Source: Shewanella sp. SR44-3
GTDB lineage: Bacteria > Pseudomonadota > Gammaproteobacteria > Enterobacterales > Shewanellaceae
Reading direction: 5' to 3'
DNA: 64,000 nt
Assembly (NCBI RefSeq): GCF_014163735.1
Contig: NZ_JACJDV010000003.1
Coordinates: 62,001-126,000 of the forward strand
The notes under the pieces were generated by a model. The model did not search any database. It saw only the letters and a list, made by a program, of their open reading frames with translations, and had not been told where the DNA came from. Shown piece after piece: positions 1 through 9,991 of the stretch; positions within the stretch are counted from its first letter, which is position 1, and each line of letters begins with the position of its first letter. Position numbers and translations under genes: made by a program.

Positions 1-1495
1 AGCTGATGGGCTTATCATCAATTGGGGTCGCTAAGGTAAATTTATCCCCTTGGGTTAATGCTGTGGCATAGACAAAGGGTTTCACTAACGATCCTATCGG
101 GCGGCGAATTTCAACCGCACGATTATAACCGCTAAAACCAGGCACTTTATCACCCACCATCGCCGCAATACCACCAGTGTACTTATCCGTAACTACCATA
201 CCCACTTGGACATTTTTAGTCCGCGATTCTAAAGACTTCATGGTCGACACTACCGCTTTTTCAGCCGCCTCTTGCGCCATAGGATCAAGGGTAGTGTAGA
301 CCTTAACCCCAGACTCTTTTAATAGCCCTGTGCCATAACGCTCCTTCAGCTCATTTTTAACCACAGCAAAGAAGGCAGGTAATTGCTGATGAGCCGAACG
401 TTTTGGATCCCGAAGTGCTAAAGGTGAGCGCGCCGCAGCCTTGTACTGCGCCACAGTTAATTTATTGTCTTCCATCAGTAATCGCAGCACTAAATCACGG
501 CGTTCTTGTGAGCGTTCTGGGTAACGCCATGGGTTGTAATAAGACGGCCCTTTAATCACGGCCACTAAAAATGCTTGCTGCGCTATGGTGAGCTCAGCCA
601 CTGGGCGGCCAAAATAAAACTGCGAGGCCAGCCCCATGCCGTGTACACCGCGAGACTTGTCTTGGCCCATGTAGACTTCATTCAAATAGGCTTCTAAAAT
701 TTCATCCTTGCTGTAGCGAAAATCTATAATAATCGCCATTAACGCTTCGCGTAGTTTACGCACTATGGAGCGCTCACTGCTTAAGAAAAAATTCTTCGCC
801 AGCTGCTGCGTCAAGGTTGAGCCACCTTGTACTGTACGCCCGGCGCTTAAATTAACTAAAGCGGCTCGCGCTATGGCAAAGGGATTAACACCGTGATGAT
901 CATAAAAACTGCGATCCTCCACTAAGATCAGCGCATCAACAATCGCCTGTGGCATGGCTTTTGTGTCCACAAAGACTCTGTCTTCGCCATCTCCTGCAAT
1001 AATTCTGTCCAGCAATACTGGCTCAAGATGGAACACCGCCAGCTCGCGTTTATCCGTCATGCGCCTAACGGAATTAATCCCGAAACTATCAAAACTTATC
1101 ATCACTCGCTGCTCCGCTTGATCTCCTTCAGGATGCAGGAAGGGTCGGCGCCACAGTTCAATACGGGTGCTAGAGGCGGAAAACTCCCCCACTTGGCTAG
1201 GATTAGCGACTTTGCGATAGCCCAGCAGCTTAAGCTCGGCCATTAATTGTGGATGGTTCACCGCAGCGCCAGGATAGAGCGCCATGGAGCGACTGAACAC
1301 TTGCGCTGGAAGGTGCCATTTTTGGCCTTCAAATTTACGGGCGATTATTTGATCTAAGTAAATAGAATAAAAGCTGCAAAAAGCCAGCACCACAAGACTT
1401 AACTTCCAGCCTAATGACCATAGGCGAGCTAACCAAGAAGTACCTGATTTACGCGATTTTTTTGATTTAGATTTCGATTTTGCTTTAGTCGTCAT
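1..1495 (-). CDS. mrcB: Penicillin-binding protein 1B (bifunctional transglycosylase/transpeptidase), C-terminus cut by window edge
   Basis: Class A penicillin-binding protein that polymerises lipid II and cross-links peptidoglycan at the outer face of the inner membrane. About 498 codons are present. The N-terminus is very basic (Lys/Ser-rich, residues 3-17) and is followed by one membrane anchor (about 20-45). The glycosyltransferase motif EDRSF puts the catalytic Glu near residue 193, followed by GGSTLTQQLAKN. The transpeptidase SxxK motif appears as SLVK (Ser about 469) only some 30 residues before the window ends, so most of the transpeptidase domain lies outside. The start ATG at 1495 follows hrpB by 13 bp on the same strand, the same hrpB-mrcB adjacency as in E. 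coli. The frame is open through to position 2; no damage is seen. Confidence 0.95.
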   Translation of the reverse strand, partial: MTTKAKSKSKSKKSRKSGTSWLARLWSLGWKLSLVVLAFCSFYSIYLDQIIARKFEGQKWHLPAQVFSRSMALYPGAAVNHPQLMAELKLLGYRKVANPSQVGEFSASSTRIELWRRPFLHPEGDQAEQRVMISFDSFGINSVRRMTDKRELAVFHLEPVLLDRIIAGDGEDRVFVDTKAMPQAIVDALILVEDRSFYDHHGVNPFAIARAALVNLSAGRTVQGGSTLTQQLAKNFFLSSERSIVRKLREALMAIIIDFRYSKDEILEAYLNEVYMGQDKSRGVHGMGLASQFYFGRPVAELTIAQQAFLVAVIKGPSYYNPWRYPERSQERRDLVLRLLMEDNKLTVAQYKAAARSPLALRDPKRSAHQQLPAFFAVVKNELKERYGTGLLKESGVKVYTTLDPMAQEAAEKAVVSTMKSLESRTKNVQVGMVVTDKYTGGIAAMVGDKVPGFSGYNRAVEIRRPIGSLVKPFVYATALTQGDKFTLATPIDDKPIS

Positions 1496-1508
1496 GGGGC
1501 TTCTTTAA

Positions 1509-4040
1509 TTAATTCAAACCTGGCGTTTTTTTCTTAGTAAACTTGGTCGGCACAGTATTGATAGGATCGTCAGGCCATAAATGTTTTGGATAACGGCCGC
1601 GCATTTCTTTTTTCACTTCCACATAAGGGCCTTGCCAGAAACTGGCTAAGTCTGAGGTTAACGCCAAAGGTCGCTGGGCTGGTGATAACAAGGCCATAGT
1701 CACGGTTAATTTGCCATTAAATAAAACCGGGCTTTCGCTCAGGCCATAAGCTTCTTGTAACCGCACGCTTAAGCGCGCTTGAGCTTGAACCTCACCGCCT
1801 TCTTCTTGCTGGTAATGATAGCTAATGGGTGCGCGAGTCCCCGTTGCCATCGGCCAATGGCTCGGCGCAAGTTGATCCAATGTTTTATTTTGCTCCCAGC
1901 TAAGGCGCGAACACAAAAATGGCAATATATTAAGCTTGCTTAACTTAGTTAAGTTATTAATTTCAGTTAAATACGGCCCTAGCCAGCTTTCAAGTTCGGC
2001 TAACAATGCCTCATTACCCATACTTGGCCAATGATACTCAGGGGCAAAAAACTCGGCTAACTGTACGCGGTTTTGCAGTTCGATAACAGCAGCATCCACA
2101 TTAACTAGGCTTAATCCTTTCTCGCGAATAAGCCCAATCAAGGCCGCCGCCCGCCCTTGGGCATCTGGCACTTGCCCAGCTTGGGTCTTTAGCACAATTT
2201 GCCCCAAGCGATGGCGAGTCTCACCAAAGAAGCGCCCTTTATCTTCATCCCAGCCGCAATGGGTTTCTTTGGTGACCAAATAGGCTAATTCATCATCGAA
2301 TAAGCTCATATCAAGCTCGGCGGCAAGATAGACTCTTCCCGCTGTGCGGCCCTCATTTTCTTGAAAATCGGCGACCACAAGCCATGGACTCAAAGATAAA
2401 GGATCCGCGGCATCTAAGGTGACTCCAGTGCCGTTACTCAATAAAAATCCTTCTTTACCTCTGGCCTTTGCGATTCTATCGGGAAATGCCAGTGCTAATA
2501 GCAGGCTAATATCACTGTTGTTAGCATGGCGCACTGCCAGCTCTAAATTGCCACTCACCGAGAGTTTTCGCTGCCAATTGCGCGCTTGTTGCCCCATACT
2601 GCCTTGAGTTGCCAGGGCCAAATAGCCGCTGATGTCAGCGCCTTTTCTTGGCAAACCACGGGCTTCAACAATCCCTGCAAGCAGGCAAGCTAAATCAACT
2701 AAACTGCTGTTTTTAGAAGCGAGTGCTTTAGCCTTGAGTAACATGTGCCCAAGCCTTGGATGACAGCCCAAAGCATGAGCTGCTTGACCTAATACGGTGA
2801 TTTTTTTAGTTTCATCCACTAGCTCAAGGCGTTGCAATAACTGCCAACTCAGTTGTTCATGCACAGCTGGCGGCTGGCTGAGTAATGGCAGCGACGAAAA
2901 TGCATTAACGCCCCAAGCCGCAGACTCAAGCGCCATCGAAACTAACTCTGCGGTGGCAATTTCTGCATCATCAGCCGTTAGCCATCGCCCTTGTTCTTCC
3001 TGGCTCCAAAGCCGTATCCCTAAACCTTGAGCCACACGGCCCGCACGGCCGCTTCGCTGTATCGCAGATGCTTGACTGATGCGTTTCAATCCAAGGCGAG
3101 TGACGCCGGTTCTCGGATTAAAACTGGCGCCGCGTTTATAACCGCTGTCGACCACCATGGTGATATCACTAATGGTTAAACTGGATTCAGCCACATTGGT
3201 CGCCAATACGACTTTGCGAACCCCAGCCTTGGCAGGTGCAATCGCCTTATCTTGCTCTGAGGCTGATAACTCACCATAAAGAGGGCAAATCAAGAACTGA
3301 CTGGGGTCGAGCCGCAGTGATAACAGGCTACTTAGACGCTGAATTTCGCCCTTACCAGGCAAAAAGGCCAGTAAGCCACCTTGCAATACTTGCTCACCTG
3401 ATGATTCGGTATTGGTGAGTAACTCAACAATGACTCGGCCCATATGATCGAGCCACTGCTGTTGACTGGGGACGGGGCGATATTCAATATCTACCTTAAA
3501 GCTGCGCCCAAGACTTATAAGCTTCGCCGCCTCTGGCATTAAGCTTTCTAAAGGTAAGCCAGATAAGGTCGCCGACATGGCAATCAAGCGTAAATCATCC
3601 CGTAAAGATGCTTGAACTTCTAAGGCCAAGGCTAAGCCCAAATCTGTGGTTAAGTGGCGTTCGTGGATTTCATCAAAAATAATCACATCAATACCCGTGA
3701 GTTCCGGGTCGTCCTGGATCATTCGCGTCAATATGCCTTCGGTGACGATTTCAAGGCGGGTGTCACGGCTGACTTTGCTTTCGCCTCGCACCCTAAACCC
3801 GACCGTATGACCCACTGGCTGGTTAAGCTGCTTGGCAATAAACTGCGCCACGCTGCGGGTGGCGACTCGCCTTGGCTCCAACATCAAAATCCGGCCAGTA
3901 ATTTCAGGCCAGCTGAGCATCTCCAAAGGCAGCGCCGTGGATTTACCCGCGCCAGTGGGCGCCTCTATGATGATTTGCCTATGGCTTGCGAGTTGCTGTC
4001 TAAGCTCAGGAAATAAGTCTGCTATGGGTAATGACGACAA
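1509..4040 (-). CDS. hrpB: ATP-dependent RNA helicase HrpB
   Basis: DEAH-type helicase of the HrpB family; its cellular substrate is not well established. The 843 aa show Walker A GAGKST at residues 30-35, the DEIH box at 123-126, SAT (motif III) shortly after, and the motif VI segment QRSGRAGR around 330-340. HA2 and HrpB-specific C-terminal domains follow. Length fits the family (just over 800 aa). It lies immediately upstream of mrcB on the same strand, so the two may be co-transcribed. In E. coli thpR and sfsA follow on the other side; here a GGDEF/EAL gene and pepB separate hrpB from sfsA. Confidence 0.96.
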   Translation of the reverse strand: MSSLPIADLFPELRQQLASHRQIIIEAPTGAGKSTALPLEMLSWPEITGRILMLEPRRVATRSVAQFIAKQLNQPVGHTVGFRVRGESKVSRDTRLEIVTEGILTRMIQDDPELTGIDVIIFDEIHERHLTTDLGLALALEVQASLRDDLRLIAMSATLSGLPLESLMPEAAKLISLGRSFKVDIEYRPVPSQQQWLDHMGRVIVELLTNTESSGEQVLQGGLLAFLPGKGEIQRLSSLLSLRLDPSQFLICPLYGELSASEQDKAIAPAKAGVRKVVLATNVAESSLTISDITMVVDSGYKRGASFNPRTGVTRLGLKRISQASAIQRSGRAGRVAQGLGIRLWSQEEQGRWLTADDAEIATAELVSMALESAAWGVNAFSSLPLLSQPPAVHEQLSWQLLQRLELVDETKKITVLGQAAHALGCHPRLGHMLLKAKALASKNSSLVDLACLLAGIVEARGLPRKGADISGYLALATQGSMGQQARNWQRKLSVSGNLELAVRHANNSDISLLLALAFPDRIAKARGKEGFLLSNGTGVTLDAADPLSLSPWLVVADFQENEGRTAGRVYLAAELDMSLFDDELAYLVTKETHCGWDEDKGRFFGETRHRLGQIVLKTQAGQVPDAQGRAAALIGLIREKGLSLVNVDAAVIELQNRVQLAEFFAPEYHWPSMGNEALLAELESWLGPYLTEINNLTKLSKLNILPFLCSRLSWEQNKTLDQLAPSHWPMATGTRAPISYHYQQEEGGEVQAQARLSVRLQEAYGLSESPVLFNGKLTVTMALLSPAQRPLALTSDLASFWQGPYVEVKKEMRGRYPKHLWPDDPINTVPTKFTKKKTPGLN

Positions 4041-4146
4041 GGAAACAACTTCTTAAATGAAAACTGGCTCAAGTGTACTGACCTCAAAGGTCACAGGCAA
4101 GCAAGGTTAAAGATTCCGAATTGAGACTAACTATTCTGGGCCAAGG

Positions 4147-6393
4147 CTAAATGTCAGCGCCGCAATAAAAAGACGCGTCAGAAATTAACCAAGGTGTGCG
4201 CTGGCCGCTAGTTAGGCTAGACAATTTTTGCGGTTTATTAATCGCGTAGCCTTGAGCATAATCAACGCCTAAGCTTTTCAGTAGGTAGCCAATATCAACA
4301 TTTTCAACAAATTCGGCGATGACTTCAAACTCCATCTCTTTACCCAGTTGGCAAATAGCCGCGACTATGGCTTTATCGCCCTTGTCTTGACAGACGTTCA
4401 CCACAAACTGACCATCAATTTTAACAAAATCCACATCTAAGCACTTAAGGTAAGCAAAGCTTGAGAAACCTGAGCCAAAATCATCTAATGCCAACTTACA
4501 CCCTAAAGGCTGCAAAAAATCAATCAAGGCGGTGGCTTGATCTAACTGACTCACGGCGGCAGTTTCTGTGATTTCAAAACAGAGTTTATCCACCAGCTCT
4601 GGCTCAACCATAAGCCGCATCTCAAGCCAGCTCATAAACTTTTGATCGCCCAATGACAGTGCCGACAGGTTGATAGACACCATGGCTAATTGCTGCCATA
4701 TCTCAAGGTTAGCTGCGCCCCATTTAAGCAAATGTTCAATAACCCAGCGATCGATACGTGAGGCCAAGTTGTAACGCTCGGCGGCAGGAAGAAACACAGC
4801 AGGCGAAACATAAGTGCCATCTTTTTGCACCATCCGCAGCAGTACCTCCATGTGTAGGCCCGTTTCTGACTTTTCTAGAGGTTCAATCAACTGGTAAAAC
4901 AATTCAAACTCATTGAGCGCCAAGGCGCCGATAATATCCACAGAAGCCAGCATCTGGTTGTACAATTTACTTATCTGCGGATCATCTTCATTGTAAAAAT
5001 GCCACTGATTACGGCCTTCTTCTTTGGCTAAACGGCAAGATGCATCGATTTGACTTAACACGCTATAAATATCGCCAGCATTTTTATCGAGCTTGGCCAA
5101 GCCCATACTAACGCTGACATTATGCTTCACCTTGCGCCACTGGAACTCATGCTCTGACAACTGGTGGCAAATACGTTTTGCCACCATAGTGGCGGACTCT
5201 TGGCTTGCTGAGTACATTAAAATACCGAACTCATCGCCACCAAGGCGGGCAACCACATCACCTTTACGCAGTAATAGCTTTAGGCGCTTTGCCACTTGAC
5301 ATAGCAATTCATCACCAGCTTGATGGCCGCTGATGTCATTAATAACCTGAAATTGATCTAAATCTAGGAAAGCAACGCAAGCATCTGAGCTGTCATTATC
5401 TTGCAAGGCCTCACTCAGCAGCAGCTCAAATTGCACCCTATTAGGCAAGCCTGTCAGCACATCATGATTAGAGTGAAACGATAGCTGGTCGGCTAAGCGA
5501 TAGCGCTCAGTGATATCTTCAGCCAACATCAGCAATTGGCCTTTTTCATCCAATGCATGACAAAAACTGAGCTTAAACCAAGTCCGCAGCCCCGAAATGA
5601 GTAACGGGACCTCACACCATGCTTGCCTTAATAAGCCTTCCCTAACAATGTGCAGGGTATCATGGAGCATAGGGTGGTCATCCACCTCCAAAAGTGTAAA
5701 TACACTCGCGGCCAGCTCCAAAGATAGGCAATTTTTAGCAACGTGATTCTGACGAGTAACCCGGTTGTCGTTATCGATGAGTGCACAAGGGATAGGTAGC
5801 TGCTGGAATAATTCCTGGTATTGGCGGTCTTTCTTGGCAATGGAAAAACTTAATGCTTGCAACTCAAGGGATGAAGCCAAATGGTAGGCATGCTTATCTA
5901 ATACTAAGGCCAAAGACTTATGGGTAATGACCCCAAGCACTAGCCAAGTATCGCCAACTTTACATGGCTGGCTCATGGCTAAACTGTATTCTGTTAATGA
6001 TCTCAGTGCCTCAAGGGCTTGCTGCGGCAGTATGCTAGCACCAAGGGCATTATCGACATTGGAAAACTGCTGCTGTGTAAACACAGAATCCAAATAAGCA
6101 CTGTCGTCAAGCAACGCACTTATGAGGTTATTAATGCCACTGTAGACACGGTGTTCAGCGATGTCAGTATTTTGAAGCTTGCTATCAAGCCAGCGCACTT
6201 GTTGCGGAAGTAAGCCCCCAAGAGCTTGATAGTCTTTTACATGATGGAAGGCGACAAAGGCGGCGTCACAATTGAGTTGTGAGCAAATACTGACAAGTTC
6301 ATTACGCGTTAATTGCCCATAGGCCTCTAACTGACTTTGAGAGGACAAATCGATTTGTTGTGTATTTAATCGTGCGAGAGCCCAATCTTCCAT
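4147..6393 (-). CDS. PAS-GGDEF-EAL cyclic-di-GMP signalling protein
   Basis: Predicted to make and/or degrade cyclic-di-GMP. The first 170 residues have no clear domain (possibly GAF-like). A PAS-like segment follows (about 190-310), starting near QLPIPCALIDNDNRV. The GGDEF domain (about 320-475) has an intact RLGGDEFG active site. The EAL domain (about 490-745) has EVL in place of EAL, but the other metal and catalytic positions are visible: SINLS, FEITET, LDDFGSG, VKIDG, IAEFVE and YAQGY. Both activities therefore look possible. No transmembrane segment is obvious, so it is probably cytoplasmic. The gene stands alone between hrpB and a 0.8-kb non-coding stretch. The fold family is certain; the direction of catalysis is not. 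Confidence 0.93.
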   Translation of the reverse strand: MEDWALARLNTQQIDLSSQSQLEAYGQLTRNELVSICSQLNCDAAFVAFHHVKDYQALGGLLPQQVRWLDSKLQNTDIAEHRVYSGINNLISALLDDSAYLDSVFTQQQFSNVDNALGASILPQQALEALRSLTEYSLAMSQPCKVGDTWLVLGVITHKSLALVLDKHAYHLASSLELQALSFSIAKKDRQYQELFQQLPIPCALIDNDNRVTRQNHVAKNCLSLELAASVFTLLEVDDHPMLHDTLHIVREGLLRQAWCEVPLLISGLRTWFKLSFCHALDEKGQLLMLAEDITERYRLADQLSFHSNHDVLTGLPNRVQFELLLSEALQDNDSSDACVAFLDLDQFQVINDISGHQAGDELLCQVAKRLKLLLRKGDVVARLGGDEFGILMYSASQESATMVAKRICHQLSEHEFQWRKVKHNVSVSMGLAKLDKNAGDIYSVLSQIDASCRLAKEEGRNQWHFYNEDDPQISKLYNQMLASVDIIGALALNEFELFYQLIEPLEKSETGLHMEVLLRMVQKDGTYVSPAVFLPAAERYNLASRIDRWVIEHLLKWGAANLEIWQQLAMVSINLSALSLGDQKFMSWLEMRLMVEPELVDKLCFEITETAAVSQLDQATALIDFLQPLGCKLALDDFGSGFSSFAYLKCLDVDFVKIDGQFVVNVCQDKGDKAIVAAICQLGKEMEFEVIAEFVENVDIGYLLKSLGVDYAQGYAINKPQKLSSLTSGQRTPWLISDASFYCGADI

Positions 6394-7135
6394 CGATTTA
6401 ACAAGATTTCCTTAACAACAGCATGGCAGATAAAAACAGCACAAAAAAGCGCTGAGATAAGCAAAAGTCGACCCCTAAAGCTGCAGACTAAAATATAAGC
6501 GGTTATATCGCTTAACATTGTTATTCGTTTAGCCGTTGCTGACGTTACAGTAGCAAGATAAAGATGGCTAGTTTTTTTAGCATTTACCGTGATTTTCAAC
6601 GGCCTTTATCCCATAAAATATGGCAAGATAACAACACACTGATTAAATATCGAACTGCGTTAGCAACTAGAACGATTGACATTGAATAAGCACTTAACCC
6701 GAGTTGTGGTTAAAGGATTGAGGTTTAAAAGCTGAGGTTTAAAAGTAATAAGGGTTTGCACTTATGAATTCACACAAGCTGCATTCGAATGAGTTTAAGC
6801 GATTATTCTTAGGGTTTGCCATTCCCGCACATTAGTTTGTTTCGTAAGGTGACCAATGTTAATCAATACCAAGCTGAGCCCATTCACACAGAGCTACAAA
6901 TTAACTTAGCCCCACAGCAGTTGCACTTATATGGATCTTGTTCGCTGAACACAGCTATGGACGATAAAACCCAAAGCTCGGTTCAGTATCACATTCTCCA
7001 CCACTGGCCATTGATGCCAATGTGAGTGCTGATTGATGATTGATGATTGATGATTGATGATTAGAAAGTGGAAAGTGGAAAGTAGTCATTGAAGAGCAAT
7101 CTCGTCATAGCCTCTCAGCACAGAAAAATACACAT
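6394..7135. other. Intergenic stretch without a convincing gene
   Basis: This stretch lies upstream of the GGDEF/EAL gene and downstream of pepB. The short reading frames here (for example 6366-6599 minus and 6816-7025 plus) resemble no family I know and lack a good ribosome binding site. A 13-bp direct repeat (TGAGGTTTAAAAG at 6719-6731 and 6733-6745) and the heptamer repeats at 7031-7084 are the only structures seen. The segment presumably carries the promoter of the GGDEF/EAL gene, which I could not place. Confidence 0.6.
7031..7084. repeat. Two abutting heptamer microsatellites
   Basis: The unit GATTGAT occurs four and a half times in perfect tandem (7031-7062). It is directly followed by three copies of GAAAGTG (7064-7084, the last one ending in A). 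Both have a 7-bp period but unrelated sequence. They lie outside any gene, about 640-690 bp upstream of the GGDEF/EAL start and just past the pepB terminator. Such tracts can change length by replication slippage. Confidence 0.9.
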
Positions 7136-7169
7136 AAAAAAACGCCCGAGATACAAGACCGTGGGCGTT
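7136..7169 (-). terminator. Rho-independent terminator of pepB
   Basis: On the minus strand the stem AACGCCC/GGGCGTT (7163-7169 with 7141-7147) encloses a 15-nt loop and is followed by a run of T. It lies 28 bp past the pepB stop codon. Confidence 0.85.
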
Positions 7170-7196
7170 GTGTTGATTTTACTGTACAGCTAAGGC

Positions 7197-8474
7197 TTAT
7201 TCGCCTTTTAAGATTTCAGCAATGGTAAGCACGCCATGAGTGGTCGCGCCGGCAGCCCACAGTGCTGAACCAGAATCATCGAATGCCCCCGCTAAATCCA
7301 TGTGTAACCATTTAGCTTGTGGTGAAACAAAGCGCCATAGGAAACCCGCTGCATTTGACGCACCGCCTGCACCGCCACCTTTTACAGGGCGACTGTTGGC
7401 CGTATCAGCATAGGCTGATGGGCACATGTCTTTATGCCAAGCATCTAGCGGCAATGGCCATACACGCTCAGCAACACTGGCCGCTTTCAGCTGTGCCAAT
7501 TGCAGAGTTTCAACTTGTGGCGAGAAAATCGCATTGTAGTTAGCGCCAACTGCCATCACTGCGGCACCGGTTAAGGTAGCGGCATCTATGATCAATGGCG
7601 CGCCAGTGTCAGAGGCGGCTTGCAAGCCATCGGCTAGCACTAAACGGCCTTCAGCATCTGTGTTAACCACTTCAACTGTCACACCATTTTTATAGGTTAA
7701 GATGTCACCTAACTTGTAAGCACGGCCGCTGATTAAGTTCTCGGCGCAGCATAAAAATAGCTTAACGCGCTTGTTCAAGCCGCCTTTAATGGCAAGGCCC
7801 AAGGCTGCCGTCACTGTCGCCGCCCCACCCATGTCGCACTTCATGCCCAACATGCCTTCCGATGATTTAATACTGTAACCACCAGAGTCAAAGGTAATGC
7901 CTTTGCCCACTAGTGCCACTGATACTTCGGCATCTTGTCCCAATGGGTTGTAATCAAGCTCAAGCATCACAGGCGGGCGCTCACTACCACGGCCAACTGC
8001 ATGCAGACCAATCCACTGCGCTTCAAGCAAAGCTTGGCCTTCAATAATCTTGAAACTCACCTTGTCACCACCAATGGCCTTTAACCACTGAGCCGCTTCT
8101 GTGGCTAAGGTTAATGGAGACTGATCTTCAGGAGTGTCGTTAATGAGCTTACGAGCAAAACTTGCGGCTTCGAATCTTTGATTCAACTGGGCTTTTTCGA
8201 TTTCGCTGCCACACCAACGCACTTGATAGCCAGGCTTAGCGGTCGCAAAACCTTGGGCGAAAGCCCACTGGCTGTCTAGGCTCCAAAACTCGCCTTCAAG
8301 TTGCACCTGACTAATACCTTGACCACGAATTTTTCTTGCCGCCATCTGAATTTGGCGCAGCTCATCGCCGCCCATAAGATGGATTTTGGCTTGATGTCCT
8401 TCAAAGCTTACATCCGCTTTACCCCAGATACTGGCAGGCGCTTGCTTGCTAAGGCTAACTATCATTATTTCCAT
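7197..8474 (-). CDS. pepB: Aminopeptidase B, M17 leucyl aminopeptidase family
   Basis: Cytosolic two-metal aminopeptidase that removes N-terminal residues from peptides. The 425 aa match the length of E. coli PepB (427). The C-terminal catalytic domain carries the M17 hallmarks: VGKGITFDSGG (metal-binding Lys/Asp), MKCDMGGAA, and the signature NTDAEGRLVLADGL (metal-binding Asp and Glu, catalytic Arg). The short N-terminal domain separates PepB from the longer PepA. It stands alone, with its own terminator, between the GGDEF/EAL gene and divergent sfsA. Confidence 0.93.
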   Translation of the reverse strand: MEIMIVSLSKQAPASIWGKADVSFEGHQAKIHLMGGDELRQIQMAARKIRGQGISQVQLEGEFWSLDSQWAFAQGFATAKPGYQVRWCGSEIEKAQLNQRFEAASFARKLINDTPEDQSPLTLATEAAQWLKAIGGDKVSFKIIEGQALLEAQWIGLHAVGRGSERPPVMLELDYNPLGQDAEVSVALVGKGITFDSGGYSIKSSEGMLGMKCDMGGAATVTAALGLAIKGGLNKRVKLFLCCAENLISGRAYKLGDILTYKNGVTVEVVNTDAEGRLVLADGLQAASDTGAPLIIDAATLTGAAVMAVGANYNAIFSPQVETLQLAQLKAASVAERVWPLPLDAWHKDMCPSAYADTANSRPVKGGGAGGASNAAGFLWRFVSPQAKWLHMDLAGAFDDSGSALWAAGATTHGVLTIAEILKGE

Positions 8475-8619
8475 TACAGTTTCCTTTAAATTGCTGTGCT
8501 GACACGTGACCGATTTTTCGGTCTAATGGCATCAGTGTACTGGATCCCTCTGCTTAGGATAATCCCTTGGACAAAATTTGTTACCATATGCGCTATTCGT
8601 CCTCACTCTGAGTTTTATC

Positions 8620-9336
8620 ATGCAATACTCCAAAGCTTTGGCCCACGGTACTCTGCTCAGGCGCTACAAGCGCTTCCTCGCTGATGTACAACTTGACGAT
8701 GGCACAGAAATCACGCTGCACTGCCCCAATACCGGCTCAATGAAAAACTGCTTATTCCCCGGCGAAACGGTGTGGTTTTCAACTTCAGACAATCCTAAGC
8801 GTAAATACGCTCACACTTGGGAATTATCAAACACCCCAGATAAGCACTTGATTGGCATCAATACCGGCCGTGCTAACGCCCTAGCCGAGGAAGCGATAAA
8901 CTCAGGCATAATCACAGAGCTTACAGGTTATGACACCCTAAAACGGGAAGTTAAATACGGCGAAGAAAACAGCCGTATCGACATACTATTAAGCAGTGAC
9001 ACTCGGCCAAGCTGTTATATTGAAGTGAAAAGCTGTACCTTGTTAGACGAAGGTTCGAACTCAGGCACAGGTTACTTTCCAGATTCTGTGACTGTGCGAG
9101 GCCAAAAACACTTACGTGAACTTATTCACATGGTAGAACAAGGACATAGGGCGGTATTACTTTTTGTGGTTCAGCACTCAGGTATTACTAGTGTAAGCCC
9201 TGCAAGGCACATAGATGCAGCCTATAGTGACCTATTGACTCAAGCGCTCGATGCGGGCGTCGAAGTTATAGCCTATCAAACGCACATGTCGCCTCAGGAA
9301 AGTCAATTATTGACACCTTGCCCTGTAATAACTTAA
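8620..9336 (+). CDS. sfsA: SfsA, sugar fermentation stimulation protein / DNA-binding nuclease-like protein
   Basis: SfsA family protein of 238 aa (E. coli 234). The reading frame opens at 8578, but the N-terminus aligns with the family only from the Met at 8620 ([23 protein letters not shown]), so I chose that start. Recognisable family segments are [43 protein letters not shown] and SPARHID. The D...ExK arrangement (RIDILL...IEVK) is the PD-(D/E)xK-like core. Its biological role is poorly defined. It precedes dksA, as in E. coli. Confidence 0.94.
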   Translation: MQYSKALAHGTLLRRYKRFLADVQLDDGTEITLHCPNTGSMKNCLFPGETVWFSTSDNPKRKYAHTWELSNTPDKHLIGINTGRANALAEEAINSGIITELTGYDTLKREVKYGEENSRIDILLSSDTRPSCYIEVKSCTLLDEGSNSGTGYFPDSVTVRGQKHLRELIHMVEQGHRAVLLFVVQHSGITSVSPARHIDAAYSDLLTQALDAGVEVIAYQTHMSPQESQLLTPCPVIT

Positions 9337-9453
9337 TCCGTGCTGAGACAAAATACTCCGCAAATTATTTGCCACGCTATAGAGATTCTGTTATAGATAG
9401 CGGCCATAAATTTAAGACGCCCTTAAAACGCAAAAGATCACAGGAGATGCGTT

Positions 9454-9897
9454 ATGCCAGAAGGCACTAAAAAACTCGGCGTACTCGCTATCGCAGGAGT
9501 CGATCCTTACCAAGAGAAAGCCGGTGAGGAATACATGAATCCAAAGCAACGTAGTCACTTTAAAGTGATCCTCGATGCTTGGCGCAATCAATTACGTGAA
9601 GAAGTTGACCGCACCCTATCTCACATGCAAGACGAAGCGGCAAACTTTCCCGATCCGGTCGATCGTGCGGCTCAAGAGGAAGAGTTCAGCTTAGAGTTAC
9701 GTGCTCGTGATAGAGAACGTAAACTGATTAAGAAAATTGAAAAAACACTGCAAAAGATTGAAGAAGACGATTTTGGATTCTGCGACTCGTGTGGTGTTGA
9801 AATTGGTATCCGTCGCTTAGAGGCGCGTCCAACAGCCGATCAGTGTATCGATTGTAAGACGTTAGCCGAGATCAAAGAAAAGCAAATGGCGGGCTAA
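9454..9897 (+). CDS. dksA: RNA polymerase-binding transcription factor DksA
   Basis: Binds in the RNA polymerase secondary channel and, with ppGpp, represses rRNA/tRNA promoters and activates amino-acid promoters. The 147 aa contain the coiled coil (about 35-108) with the tip [13 protein letters not shown], which holds the key acidic pair, and the four-cysteine zinc finger CDSCG...CIDC near the C-terminus. Length and sequence are typical of gammaproteobacterial DksA (about 150 aa). A strong terminator follows. The tRNA-Gly promoter at 55569-55596 has a G/C-rich discriminator and would be a natural target. Confidence 0.98.
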   Translation: MPEGTKKLGVLAIAGVDPYQEKAGEEYMNPKQRSHFKVILDAWRNQLREEVDRTLSHMQDEAANFPDPVDRAAQEEEFSLELRARDRERKLIKKIEKTLQKIEEDDFGFCDSCGVEIGIRRLEARPTADQCIDCKTLAEIKEKQMAG

Positions 9898-9930
9898 ATT
9901 GAGACTTATGCTCTCAAGATACCGACCCAA

Positions 9931-9960
9931 CAGGGCGAGCTTAGGCTCGCCCTGTTTATT
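9931..9960 (+). terminator. Rho-independent terminator of dksA
   Basis: A perfect 10-bp stem CAGGGCGAGC/GCTCGCCCTG (9931-9940 with 9945-9954) with a 4-nt loop is followed by TTTATTTAT. It separates dksA from gluQ. Confidence 0.93.
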
Positions 9961-9991
9961 TATCGGCAATCAACATCATTAAGGTATTTAG

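Noticed and set aside
6366..6599. 77-aa minus-strand frame with a hydrophobic segment before the GGDEF/EAL gene
   Set aside because: It overlaps the GGDEF/EAL start in another frame and resembles no known family; I could not support it as a gene.
6816..7025. 69-aa reading frame in the 0.8-kb gap
   Set aside because: No ribosome site, no recognisable family, and composition unlike the real genes around it.
9337..9453. Possible second promoter or small RNA between sfsA and dksA
   Set aside because: No convincing -35/-10 pair or terminator hairpin could be recognised in this gap.
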